A stretch of 64,000 nucleotides of DNA from Siphonodentalium dalli (Eukaryota > Mollusca > Scaphopoda > Gadilida > Siphonodentaliidae). Below are positions 35,469-47,645 of the stretch, one piece after another. The stretch spans positions 91,241,845 through 91,305,844 of the forward strand of contig CP136061.1 of assembly GCA_032622095.1 (NCBI GenBank). The letters are read 5' to 3'. Every line of letters starts with the position of its first letter. Position 1 is the stretch's first letter. Made by a program: the position numbers and the translations under genes. The notes below the pieces were generated by a model that was not told the DNA's origin, searched no databases, and saw only the letters and a list, made by a program, of their open reading frames with translations.

Positions 35469-36018
35469 TCAACGCTCGAAATTCCCATAGGAATATTCAC
35501 CTTCCATTGGTGCAGTTTGTTCATGATTGTTTCGGGCACACGAATACCCATAGTTGTCTTCAGAATTCTGACCACTAATATGTGCATATAACTCTGTGTT
35601 TGAAGGTTCTTTTGAAGTGCCTGGCTTCGGAAGGTGTGCGTAACCATAGTGATCAGTGTCAAGTGCTTCCTGATTGGCTGACTCTGGAGAGCTCAATGAA
35701 TACGCCGATTCATTCTGATCGCGATGCTGGGATTGATCATGATCGGTTTCAAGTGTGAAGTAATTTGTTCCGTCTGTCATTTCCGCCGACAACCCGTGCC
35801 CTACCTCGGTGTTCAGATCATGTCCACCCAGAGAATAAGGTGTAGAATACTCGGCTTCGGCACTTCGGTTTTTTTTCTTGCTGAATTCTGCTTTCCGTCC
35901 TGGACGCGTGTTCGAGGTTTCAGCTTGTGCTGTCTGACTGGTATTCAATGCTTCTAATTGGAAATCGTCATATGTAGGATTGTCAGCCACCGGACCATCT
36001 TTGATCCGTCGTTTTCTC
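35469..36018 (-). CDS. Type I membrane protein, cytoplasmic tail exon with Tyr motifs
   Basis: This terminal coding exon has 550 nt and encodes 182 residues to the stop. The acceptor is TTTGTTACAG, and the first base completes the split Trp codon. The tail opens RKRRIKDGP and shortly after carries NPTYDDF, an NPxY motif (PTB binding or clathrin-mediated endocytosis in known receptors). It also holds YFTL within TNYFTL (close to an ITIM/ITSM), YAHL and YAHI (YxxPhi, 14 residues apart, a wide ITAM-like spacing), plus EYSTPY, NYGYSC and EYSYGNF. It is rich in Asp, Glu, Ser, Thr, Gln and Asn and looks disordered. The role inferred is signalling or endocytic sorting at the plasma membrane. No catalytic domain is present. 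The family was not recognised. Confidence 0.78.
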
Positions 36019-36067
36019 CTGTAACAAATAAACAGCTATGATGTAGGCAGGATTCACGCTGTCGGTT

Positions 36068-36150
36068 ACCACATTGGCCAATGGCCATTTTTGTTCGAAA
36101 ATTGCCATAACAAATTCCATTTGGCAATTTGTGTTTACCGAAAATGGAGA
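36068..36150. repeat. Short palindromic TTGGCAA/GGCCAA repeat (partner at 62830-62925)
   Basis: Both stretches order CACATT(G/T)GCCA, ATGGCC, TTCGAAAATGGCC or TTCGAAAATTGCC, TTTGGCAA and TTTACCGAAA or TTTACCCGAAA. They may be degenerate MITE ends. Confidence 0.5.
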
Positions 36151-36214
36151 CGGATATATAAGTGAAACACGTTGAATCGATCGACATTACCGACATTAAG
36201 TAACGAAACAATAT

Positions 36215-36850
36215 TAGGCCAGGCAAATATGGACATAGGTGTCGCCTGGAGAGGGAATTTATTAGACCTACATTTTTGGTTAGCGTAAATACTAAACTTT
36301 CTGAATCCGTATGTTGGATTTGTCAGATAGGCGGACTTTTTTCTCAACGCGTGGTTTTCTTGAGGCACCCGATGAAAAAATCGGTCATTTTTTAAATAAA
36401 GCCGACATTTTTGACAGAGCATTTTCACACATTTTGAGAAGAAATATTCGTACAATTATGATACCACAGGGTGGGGCGATAACCAGAGTAGTGCAAAATA
36501 TGTAACCATTGAATCTCGGAATTGCAGTCATGACGTCACGTGACGTCAAATAATATTTTTGGTGAGACAAATATGACGATTCACGCACAGTGTTGACTTT
36601 CGTTTCTTTTAAATCATAAAGTAAGACGGGTATGCCAATTATTTTATACCATGGGAAACTGCTGCCAATTGGCTATATTTTGATATATAATTTATCGCTG
36701 CAGGCCGAATTATTGTTTATCAGAGGCAGAAAAATCAACCCTCCCCCTAAAGTTAAGATGCGCCATGCTGTGGTATAAGGCACACATAACTCACGGTTAC
36801 ATGTCAACGGGCTTAATCAACACAACGGCCGTTGAAATTCTGCTAAAGAA
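36215..36850 (+). repeat. Dispersed repeat R3, copy 1 (inverted relative to 48474-49106)
   Basis: About 635 bp match the reverse complement of 48474-49106: TGGAGAGGGAATTTAT, GATTTGTCAGATAGGCGGAC, ACCATGGGAAACTGCTGCC, GGCAGAAAAATCAACCCTCC and ACAACGGCCGTTGA. It contains the palindrome TGACGTCACGTGACGTCA at 36531-36548. ORFs over it on both strands are not conserved between the copies. Confidence 0.85.
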
Positions 36851-37480
36851 TGTAATAATAAATATAAATAAGTTTCTGTCTACAAACTCGAACATTAACG
36901 TAGACATAATATATAATGTATCCCCAGACCCGAAATTTTAATAAATTTTAGATTTTTTTCTAAAAAATGATATAAAACGCGTTTTTTTTATTTTCTGGAA
37001 GCGAAAAAAAGAAAATAATTAGTAAGGGTGGAGATAATTGGTGTATACGGCAATTTCATTCCGCCTTGGGTTAAAACATGACATACTAACCAAAAATGGC
37101 TGCCAATATGGCAGCCGCAATATAGGTGGAAATTGTGAAATATGTAAGAACGCACAATTACTTGCCTAAATGGTTTACCTAACAAAGCGGCCGTTGATGA
37201 ACTGCTAAACTATAGTTTAAGGTATATATTCCGATCTACAAATCGAACAATAAAGTGAAAATATTACACAGTGCACCTCCTGACACACAATTTTGATAAA
37301 ATTTAGGCATTTTTCTCCAAAAATAACCTAAAGCCATTGTTGTCATCTTTTCGGAAGCCATAAAGCACGGAATGTATCGTGGCGGAGATGTTTGGTGTGT
37401 ACGATAATTCAATTACGTTTTTGGATTACAAAATGGCTTACTAACCCCAAGATGGCTGCCAATATGGTGGTCAGAATAAA
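36790..37480 (+). repeat. Tandem repeat R4 (about 340-bp unit), two units
   Basis: Each unit runs from CGGCCGTTGA through a short-A/T block and TCTGGAAGC or TCGGAAGCC to ACTAACC(A/C)(A/C)AA and ATGGCTGCCAATATGG. The first unit overlaps the end of R3. Confidence 0.7.
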
Positions 37481-39884
37481 TGCTGAAATATGTCATGTTT
37501 CACTTTTATCGCCGTCATTGCCGCCATCATATGTCTCACACAACCCAAGGTATTATATTCATGTTACTCCGGGACATTATGATGTGCAATTGCTACCTGA
37601 ATGGTGCCCATTATTGACGAGTCTTGCATTCATGAGCATTCAGTGCCTCCATTAATATGTTATATATACAATGCACAATTGCTGTACAATAGCGTCGACC
37701 CACAGAAGACGGCCGTGCTAACATAGAGTGAATTTTCCAGACCCTAACTCACCATCGCCGCTTTCATTGACTAGTGTCCAATAACGCAAAGACGATGAGA
37801 TTCAGAAAAAGATAGCGCTCGTCGTACAAAATTAGTTCAGATTTTGCATCTTCCGAAAAATGATCTGATCAGTGATAAACATAAGATTAGTCATGTCCAG
37901 AATGAGAATCCCTCCTGTGTGTCTAACTCAATTATGCAGTATCTGTTGAACAAGATCGCCACGAAGGACCGCTTTATTTGCAATATATGAACGCGATAAC
38001 CTTCAGAAATATCAAATGTTGTTTCCAACTTGGTGGAAAAGTTAACTTGTCTACGTTATGTTACATCTGAACTGGTCATATTCAGACCAGGAGACCTGCT
38101 GCTGTTGCAAGTACCATTGATGTTTGAAACGTAAAACCCATGTCATTAATGTATCAATCGGGCTGTATTCAATATTCGTATTTACAGGCAACTCCGGCGG
38201 AAAACAATTTGGCGAATAATTCCTCGTCCCCATATCGTCCCGATTTTACAAAGACATATGCATGTATTCCCCACACGCTGTTCAATAGATACTAAACTAC
38301 GGCTATCGTGTCCAGTTACTGATTTCGCTCAGCACAATCGGGGTTGTTATGGGTGAGTTATCGTAGATCAGATTCTGGTCTGCACAGAAGCTGTTGCTAT
38401 ATGTCATTTCTGAGATGCAGCGACAAATTACACCAAGACTCGTGATCCCATTTGGTTTTACCCATTTGTACATCAAACACTACCACAATATAATATCAGG
38501 ATATGCACTATACACACGGTCTACTCGATTCGCGCATAATGTGTTAACTATAGATACATTTGAATTTAACTGTAACACATCTGGCGTTAGATATGACGTG
38601 TTGGTGGAATTATAATGCTTTAATCATGAACGGCCATTGAAATTGAAATTGTCGTCCTTTTCATTTTGGTGGCATAATGAGCTAAGACTTACACTGGGAT
38701 ACCAAAAGGTCCTAAATGTATCAGTCTACATGATAAAACTCCATGCCAATACTCCGATCTATATGCTGTTTTCTGAATGTGCAGCCTTCCAGAAGTAATC
38801 CTACCTACTCATCAGCATAGAAAGATATGGGTAATATGACTGTTCATCTAGCATGGGATAACTGTCCATATTTGGGGTACCTCGTCTTGCAAGCAATTGT
38901 CCAGCCACTTCTAGAAATCACGAGTGCACATGGGGTGACACGAGACTCCAGTATCATACTATGCAAAGTGGCATACAATCGAAATATATAGGGACATAGT
39001 TTGCCAGTTTTATGTGATTTACCACATCGCTGGTATTTTCGTTGTTGGAAATGTCCCTTAGAGCCTTGACTTTGCTATGCAACTTATCTACTGCTAGTAC
39101 AAGCAAATACCTCCCACCCGCTAAGCAGCTGACAAACTATAAGAGGAAAATCAACCAGGTTACCATCTCCTTGTGTGCGAAATATGTGTCATGGAAAATA
39201 ATCCGGTAGATGTTAGAATATAAAATTCAACGAGTCTATTGCGTGATGATGAAACTGAACGAACCTGTATGATGTGACGGTTCGATAATTTGCTGAATAT
39301 GTCCTCTTGCGGACTGGGCAGCAAATGCTATTGGTCAATGAGATTCATTTATACTTACTTTTAGAACGGTATACATGAGACCCAATGTATCAGTAGCTCC
39401 GTTCTTGTAACCACGCCTCGTTGATAGAGAGTAACTAACGATTCGTATCAACATGAGTTATTTGATGATATATGTATCCGAATTGGTTAATTGGTTAATT
39501 ATATTATTCGCGGTCGCATTTTGTTACAAATAGCCATAGAGAGTGCCAAGTATACTTAAATGTCGTGTTAGATTTAATATAACCTACACAATTCCCTTAT
39601 GCTTTTCGCAAAGATAGTCAGGCAGCCATCTGCCTTAAATCAATCATGTTTATGGTGACATAATTTGCACGACATGCCACCGATTTCGAAGAACAAATCT
39701 TACTTGAGCGCGAATGAATGCAAAATGTGTCGACCCTCTCACTCGAGGCTACCAATCTGGTTGTCATTGCAATAGAACTGACCAATGTTACGTCCTAGTA
39801 TTGCAAAATGATATGAATATAATAGGACCATTGGTTTGATAAGACATTTCATTGCGATGTTGGTGTTAATTGCGGCATGACAGA
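37481..39884. other. No gene found
   Basis: Unique sequence between the oppositely oriented R4 arrays. Nothing recognised. Confidence 0.55.
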
Positions 39885-40480
39885 TTTTACAATTTCCATC
39901 CATATACCGGCCACCGTATTGGCAGCCATCTTGGGGTTAATATGTCACGTAGTAACCACCAACGGCATGAAATGATCGTACATACAAATTATATCCACCC
40001 ACGCTGCATTATTGTCTTTATGCATTTCGAGAAGATGACAAAAATAGGTTTTCGATTAGTTTTGTACTAAACTAATTAAATATTTAATTAAAAATTGGGG
40101 CCAGGAGGTGCTTTGTGTACCGGTTTCACTTAATTGTCTAGTCGATGGATCGGGATATATATATTACATAAAACTTTAGCAGTTTATCAACGGCCGTTGT
40201 GTTAGTTAAGTCATTTTGGCAAGTAATCGTGCGTTCTTACAAATTTCACAATTCCCACCTATATACCGGCCACCATATTGGCAGCTATCTTTGGTTATTA
40301 GGCCAGTTTTTAAACCAAGACTGAACGAAATTACCGTATACACTAATTATCTCCACACTTAATACATTATTTTCATTGTTGCCTCCCGGAAGAAGACAAA
40401 ATGCATTTCAGATTTTGCTTTTTGGGGAAAAAATATATAATTTGTTAAAAAATTGAGTCAGGAGGTACATTAATTTAGCC
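39885..40480 (-). repeat. Tandem repeat R4, inverted copy
   Basis: The reverse complement of the 36790-37480 array. Two units are marked by CCATATTGGCAGC(C/T)ATCTT, CCAGGAGGTGC or TCAGGAGGTAC, and CAACGGCCGTTGTGTTAG. Confidence 0.7.
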
Positions 40481-43360
40481 AAACCTTGGCTGTTTATTTC
40501 ACACCACTTTCTGGGATAACCTGTGTGTCGACTGAGAACCTGTGTGTCAATTGAGGAGAACACCCGGAGGATTTGTGTAAATGTTAGCCCAAACGACATT
40601 TCGAAGTAACGACGGGTTTGTTGTTTATTTCGAGGAATAATACCGCATCATATGAATTCAGCCCAAATATATTGACAGGTGTCAAGGGTCTAACTCTATA
40701 CTGAGCAATAAAAAATATTAATAAATACCGAGTATATTTAATTTAACGCCAATGGGTCGTTTATGTGCGTTTAAGAGTGTATTTATGCCTAAAGCAAAGT
40801 GAAATAACGATCTTAAAATGAATTGGCCGGTATATTTTATTAGTTATCAGGGTTACCAGGGTCGTAGTTGCATAACTTACAATATATTTTATGTTTATGC
40901 TAAGATAACTTGATCGGTATTGAGGTCAACACAAATCCCATATATGGAAATTCCAAATATGGAAAGTGACGTGCGCAAAACAGATAAAACGACGAAATGT
41001 TGTCAAATTCCACGTCTGAATACGCGTCTTATTCTCACTTATACCGTGTTTATATCAGTGTTATTCTATGTGTTGTTGTGTATTGTATTACTTTGATCAA
41101 GGTTGCGCTTTTGTTATTCTCACAAAAGGTAAATTAGATGCGTGTTTGATGCGTGTTTACATTTCAAAATTGCGTCTGCCATCTACAGTAACACTAACAG
41201 TGCGACGGAATTCCACATGTCCGAGCGCCATTGACTGATTGATTCCTGAATTACGAGACTAATTTATCGAATGAGGTCAAATTTTCGCATATAACAAGAC
41301 TCGTATGTTATTCTGCACCATTCTGACGAGTGCCGACTTTCATTTCGCATTATTTTCGTTTTTATCGAAAAATAATCGTTCTCTATGCCTATGCCATGGA
41401 CTGGAGATTCCCATGTAAATTTTTTCAACCAAAACAAAATTCACTGTTTTGCCAATTTCAAGCTAGTTTATAGCATGGTCATGGCATAATTTGGCCTAGC
41501 GAGTGTCGGTAGACGTTTCTTGAGTGTGCACAACAAATTTTGGTCCCAAAGAAGCAGGCTAAAATCCTGAAATTTGTCAATTTTACCACAGTCCCTAGGA
41601 ATCACTGTTAGTTGAATAAAATATTATTTAATAATATTAAATCAATATATTATAGTTAGTTATTATATTAATATATATACCAGTTTGGCAAGTAAAAATT
41701 TTGTATACTGCATTTTCATTGGCAGATGATTTGCAAGAAAATACAGAGTACACATTTTTATGCCACACAAACATTCGCGACTTCTGAGTTTATATCATCA
41801 TATTCCGTATTTTTTTCTTGAAACGATGGTGTATTCAGATTGTTAGTATCTTTGCCAACTTACGAGAAAATTGCTGTTAGTTACTCGAATATTCTTTCAG
41901 GTGCAAACTCGGTGGAATTCTTTACGATTTGGGAAACACATGTCCATTCTCTAAATAGCAAATTACTTATTCGCACCCGGTGATAATCCGAATAAAAGGG
42001 ATTACGGATGTGAGTAAACAGACGTCGGGTGTGGTAAAACTGGCCCTGCTCTAAACTACTAAGTGCACATTTTAACTCATTCTCATTACTAGAGAAATGT
42101 AGAAATGATCATCTCAAACTAATATATCTATATATTTTCAAGTAGGGCCCTAGGGGTGGTTGATAACTTGAGATGTGAAAGCAAATTTTATATTCCAAGC
42201 TCCCGTTTTGCTCCGCATCCCAAGAGCGGCAATGGGAGATAACTTGTACTGGGATTGGCTGCAAATTTTAAATAAGTAATTGTAATAAGGAACTGAATAG
42301 AGACACTACCGCGTCAGCAAAAAATGATTTTCACGAGTTCCATAAATGTGAATTTATGCTGATATTTGGATGGGAAATCACGATTTATGTACAAATCAGA
42401 CCAGGTAGAGTTGATATGACCCAACGAGCGCATTAAGAACTATTAACTTAATTGTCACATGTCAATTGTGGGGAGATAAATGCAATTTTTTCTTACGAAA
42501 AATCCAATTGTTCGTTTTAGTGATAGAGCACAGGGGGTGGTCTCTAGCCAATGAGATGATTTGTTTACATTATAACAAAATCTGAAGTTGCCTAACTGCA
42601 CTTGTTATCTGTATAGAAGAGGTAATGTATCTAGATCTATTTGTTATATTTTAATCAAATTTAATAGTATATGGACAGTGATTCCTAGGACTGTGATTTT
42701 TCTTTGCGTGTGAAGAAAATATTCATTTAAACTTCCAAAATTGGTTGAAATATGCTCAACAACATTCAGTTGAATGGTGACATTATTTATAGTGACCGAC
42801 TAACTTCCACGATGAATCAAATTTGTTTTTATTGGTGACAATTATGTCGCGAGAGATAAAAATGTAAATTTTTTAAAGAAAATGTTAAATTTTAGCTCAT
42901 TTTAAGACTTTAATTGCTTGTAGATCGGTGTTAATTATCTTCGTCAATGATGTCATGTCACGCTTGTTAATAATTCATTTGTTCGGAAATACTTATTGGG
43001 GGTCGAAATGTATAAAATTTAACTACCACCACTTCCAAAAACAACACCGATAAACAATAACGCTCTTTGTTCCATGCAATGGAAATGGCTATTTATTGTC
43101 CTGATATCAGTGATATAAATGAATGCCTAAAATTAGTATTATACTGAAATAAATTTATGCCACTTTGGCGAACATGGGAACCACGGTACAATTTATGCCA
43201 TTTAGGCACACTTCAGAGTGAAATCAGGGCTTATATTTCGGCGAGAATCCAAATCTAGATTCTAGTAAATATTCTTGCAAATTACCCTGGATTCTCGTGA
43301 AAAAGTATATATGGATTCTCGCAAAATCAGATGAAATATATGCCCTGGAAATATAGCAAA
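40481..43360. other. No gene found
   Basis: Very few ORFs over 60 codons. An A/T-only tract lies near 41615-41680. Confidence 0.6.
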
Positions 43361-44330
43361 TCGTTTAATGCTTTAGAATTTTGGTTTTCGGAGATTTATA
43401 TATATGCTTAAAGACATATTATGGACTTGTTATGGACTTTTTCGGGTGCGAGAAATTGATAAGTTAGTGCTCAGGCACTTTGCCAACCTGGGGAATGTTA
43501 TCATTCTACTAACATCACTGAAAATTTCCAAAAAAAATCTACCACACCACTTCATAGAGAACATCGTCTGAACTACTCCAAATTGTAAATATTTACATCT
43601 CGATTCGAGGCGCAACTATCGGCTATAATTAAACAAAAATTATTTCGCCATCGAGAGTCATTGCATTTAACTAATATATAAGAATGACGTTGTGTATCAT
43701 CCATTTGAATTCATATTCGTAACGAATAACTACTTTGAGAAAGATTATTCTTAATTTCTATTTGATCACTCTGCCCGGTGTCTGCCGGAGTGTTTCACAT
43801 CACTTTAATCAAGGAAGACTGTTCAGAAAAACTGCATTTCAAGAAATCGTTTAATGCTTTAGAATTTTGGTTTTCGGAGATTTATATATATGCTTAAAGA
43901 CATATTATGGACTTGTTATGGACTTTTTCGGGTGCGAGAAATTGATAAGTTAGTGCTCAGGCACTTTGCCAACCTGGGGAATGTTATCATTCTACTAACA
44001 TCACTGAAAATTTCCAAAAAAATCTACCACACCACTTCATAGAGAACATCGTCTGAACTACTCCAAATTGTAAATATTTACATCTCGATTCGGGGCGCAA
44101 CTATCGGCTATAATTAAACAAATATTATTTCGCCATCGAGAGTCATTGCATTTAACTAATATATAAGAATGACGTTGTGTATCATCCATTTAGATTAATA
44201 TTCGTAACAAATAACTACTTTGAGAAAGATTATTCTTAATTTCTATTTGATCACTCTGCCCGTTGTCTGCCGGAGTGTTTCACATCACTTTAATCAAGGA
44301 AGACTGTTCAGAAAAACTGCATTTCAAGAT
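43361..44330 (+). repeat. Dispersed repeat R1, two copies as a 485-bp tandem duplication
   Basis: The copies 43361-43845 and 43846-44330 are almost identical (both start TCGTTTAATGCTTTAGAATT and end GAAAAACTGCATTTCAAGA), so the duplication is recent. Confidence 0.9.
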
Positions 44331-44398
44331 CACCAAACAACTTTCCTTTTTAGGGCCACCACATCTTTCCAAAGATGTACTTCTTCCATTTTGCTATC

Positions 44399-44645
44399 AA
44401 AGACCGAAAAATGTCGTTAAACTAGAGGTCCAAATACCCACTAAGGGCCCCTATATCTTGAAATATTAAAGACCGAGAATGTCGTTAAACTATAAAGACC
44501 GAAAAATGTCGTTAAACTAGAGATCCAAATACCCCCTATATCTTGAGATATTATAAAGACCGAAAAATGTCATTAAACTATTAAAGACCGAAAAATGTCG
44601 TTAAACTACAAAGACCGAAAAATGTCGTTCAACTAGAGATCCAAA
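44399..44645 (+). repeat. Minisatellite of AAAGACCGAAAAATGTCGTT
   Basis: Six copies of the 24-27 bp phrase occur at 44399, 44468, 44493, 44557, 44583 and 44610, separated by a second phrase (AGAGATCCAAATACCCCCTA) in some intervals. Confidence 0.85.
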
Positions 44646-44660
44646 CATCCCCGGGAGTTC

Positions 44661-46823
44661 ATAAAAGCCGAACACAACCGAACACAACCGAACATAACCG
44701 AACACAAGTCCAAATAATGGGAAATTTCACGAATAAAGTTCATAGGCACATGTATTCATGTTCACACTATTACTATACGAACTTTGGTGGAGTTCGGGCC
44801 AATAATAAGTGTTTTATTCGATATTTTGTAAAACGCGTTTAGTGTTCGGCATAGAAAAGCCGAACACAAGTTTATGTTCGACACTCAGTCACCGGTAATT
44901 AATTAACACATATATATGCATAGATGTGGCGTTAGCTGGCGTTTGAGATATATAACTCTATATACAGTCTACTAAATATAAGACCACCTTGTAAAGTTCA
45001 TAGACATATGTATTCACGTTCATACTATTACTATACGAAGTTTGGTGGAGTTTGGTTCAATAATGAGTGTTTTGTTGGGTGTTTTGTATAACGCGTTTGT
45101 GTTTGGCATAGAAAAGCCGAACACAAACTTCTGACTCATGGATTAGATTATCCGCTGATAGGTGATAATTAATATCTGCCAGAAGGGATTTGGCAGGTTT
45201 AATTCGCGAGAGAAAAAAGTGTTTTGTTGTCCATTTTCGTCTGCATTCTCACTAAAATGTTACCCCCCCCCCCCCCCCGTTATTATTACAAGTCATTTCG
45301 TACAATATGGTAGTATAGATGGATCATACTGGACAAATTCGAACATATCAGCACGCCCCGGACTTCTAAGAAGTAGTAAATCGGTTGTCGAGTTAAGATA
45401 CTCATGCGGAAATGGTTCGGAGAATATAATACTAACCACAAAACAAATAGTTTATTGCAATCATAAGTAAACATTGTAAAATTATATATAATAGTGTTCT
45501 TGTTGGCGACATAACATCTCTTGGTGATGGTGCAGGGAATTCTGGTGGAATTGATGTCAATCATAGTATATGTTCAAAGTACTATACAATATACTATACA
45601 ATATACTTATATGCAAATTCTGTCCTCGGCGGAACGGATTTGGGCAGAGTTTGTTCTCCTTGAAGTCAGTGGATGGAAATGGCTCTGATGCGTGCCTAAC
45701 TTTTGTGTATATATCATGCTGTATGGTGGAAGCCGATATAAAGCCAGTGTTCAACTTATCGTAGAAACACATGCATCGAATACCGATTGAATTGAAATGA
45801 ATTGTCTGAATACGAATAAAGAGCGTTTCGTATTGTATCTTTTTAAAAGTCTGATATGCAGGAATTTAAGATCGTTTTCAAAAATGTGCCTGATATGACA
45901 GGAATGTGATATGAAAGGAATAATTATTTTGCGCCAAGATACCTTTTGACGCTTGCTAGGATTGATTGATCTAGTTTTGCATGCCTTTACTCTTTTAGTC
46001 TGACATGGCTTCTTGGCAATAGCCGCGGTTTTCGGTATCGTCAAACGTCAGTCAGTCGAAATTTGCCGAAGATTCTGGCATAAATTAAATTGGTCACCAA
46101 GCGATGACTTAGTAAAAAGTCATTGATTTTCAATTGCTGGCACTCTACATGAAACCATCGGTCACACATATCGCAGCCGATGCTGCGTATCTCGTGACAT
46201 TCCTGGGAACAAACACCACATGGGTAAATCAATTTGGAATTAGGCATTGTAGAATTTTCAGACCTGTGATCAGAATGCCAAATATTGCTGAGATTGTGAT
46301 TTTCCAAATAATATCATACCACATTCTTATATAGAACTTCTCGGATATTGCACCATGAACTCACTTTCTTGTCACTCAAATATTGTTTTTACAATCGTAC
46401 GTTGTCTTTCATGGCGGGGCCCACCAAAAGCATGTTGTTTCTATAATAGTAGGCGCCATCAAATACTGATTGCAACTAACTGTCAAAACACTGAACTACA
46501 ATAGGTGAGAGACCGCCACCAACAACAATTAAAGCCTTTCGGCTTAGTGACCATATATCTGATATTAATTATCACCTAGCTAGACAGCCGTTATAGACTA
46601 ATCCACGAGAGAAGCTTGTGTTCGGCTTTTCTATGCCGAACACTGAACGCGTTTTACAAACTATCGAATAAAACACTTATTATTGGCCCGAACTCCACCA
46701 AACTTCGTATAGTAATAGTGTGAACATGAATACACACGCCTATGAACTTTATTCGTTATAGTTCCCATTATTTGGACTTGTGTTCGGTTATGTTCGGTTG
46801 TGTTCGGTTGTGTTCGGCTTTTA
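44661..46823. repeat. Inverted 210-bp units with terminal hairpin enclosing 1.7 kb
   Basis: The unit 44661-44870 starts with tandem CCGAACACAA decamers and ends with the hairpin TGTTCGGC-ATAGAAAA-GCCGAACA. Its near-identical reverse complement is 46614-46823. A third, partial unit in the first orientation lies at about 44990-45126. The enclosed DNA holds a PHD-finger relic on the minus strand. The whole could be a foldback transposon or composite. Confidence 0.8.
46041..46307 (-). pseudogene. PHD-finger relic (transposon-type)
   Basis: An 88-codon minus-strand frame shows a PHD zinc finger: C30-x2-C33, C37, C45-x2-C48, W51-F-H53, C56 in its numbering, preceded by LIYPCGVC. After QQLKINDFLL the frame loses the expected W-x-C-x-x-C end. 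That end seems to lie in another frame, since LCQN is readable near 46080, implying a frameshift. PHD fingers of this layout occur in chromatin readers and also in the first ORF of several invertebrate retroelements. The neighbouring minus frame 45751-46044 starts with a Lys/Arg-rich stretch and may be its continuation. Confidence 0.6.
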
Positions 46824-47151
46824 TACGCACCGACATCCCCATCCCCTATTTTTTTTAGACAATTAAGAACGAAATATGTCGTTACACCATTAATACATAA
46901 TTTGTGTTTATGAAAGTCTGGCACCCATTAGCAGTTTGTTTTCAGTACATTTTAATATTCATTGGAACGTAAACAATTATTCGCTGACAGAAATCATGTT
47001 AATATTGCCTTTCGTTACTGGTTTCCTCGACTCAAATATTTCTCACTGCTCAATACTTATAATTAAAAAAAATGTTCTGTGTTTTGTGTCACTTCTTAAT
47101 AGCATTATGTATTCTGCTATTGACAAGAAAAAAAGTTGCAGTATACGTTAA

Positions 47152-47641
47152 AGGTACGGAAGGCCTTGGTGGGTATCCTGTGAACATATGTCCACCTGCC
47201 AAAAACCGCTACAAACGAAAATAATATTCAAATATAGACATACTTTGTTAATATACAAATGAGAAATATCTCATAAACAGTATGTTATTGTCGTAAATTT
47301 GACGATTGTTATGTAAACAAAGGATAAAAAGTTACTTTCTTGGTGTTTCTTTATATTATGATGGTAAACATAAAGAGCGTTCTTTGTTGCTCAATTCCTT
47401 ATTTGGAAATAATAAAGAGCGTTTATACCATTTGTGTGTTATTAGCCAGTAGCATTGTGCTGCCTTCTATAACACAATCAGACTCTTGTTTAGGTAAAAT
47501 TTAGTAGGTCTTTATGTGAGCATGATGTTTACGCGATAGTGATCGTATATTTGAACCAAAATGTATGCGTTTTAATATTTTTCTGTTTACGGTGTTTGGA
47601 ACAAATATGAATATTTTCGAAAACTAAGCCCCCTCGTCCCT
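47152..47641 (+). mobile_element. TTAA-flanked MITE family M1, copy 3
   Basis: The element begins AGGTACGGAAGGCCTTGG and ends CCCCTCGTCCCT, with TTAA at 47148-47151 and 47642-47645. It is nearly collinear with copy 1 in reverse. If the long receptor intron is correct, it lies within that intron. Confidence 0.82.
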
Positions 47642-47645
47642 TTAA

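Noticed and set aside
35724-35957. Plus-strand 77-codon ORF
   Set aside because: Antisense of the receptor tail exon, which has acceptor, phase and motif support.
36311-36588. Protein-coding ORFs over R3, also present at 48735-49012
   Set aside because: The R3 copies carry ORFs of different frames and lengths; similarity is at DNA level with indels, not codon-conserved.
45263-45278. Mononucleotide C tract as a functional site (also 1291, 27257 and 54280)
   Set aside because: Poly-C/G runs of 11-16 nt are scattered with no shared context; assembly or slippage noise is enough.
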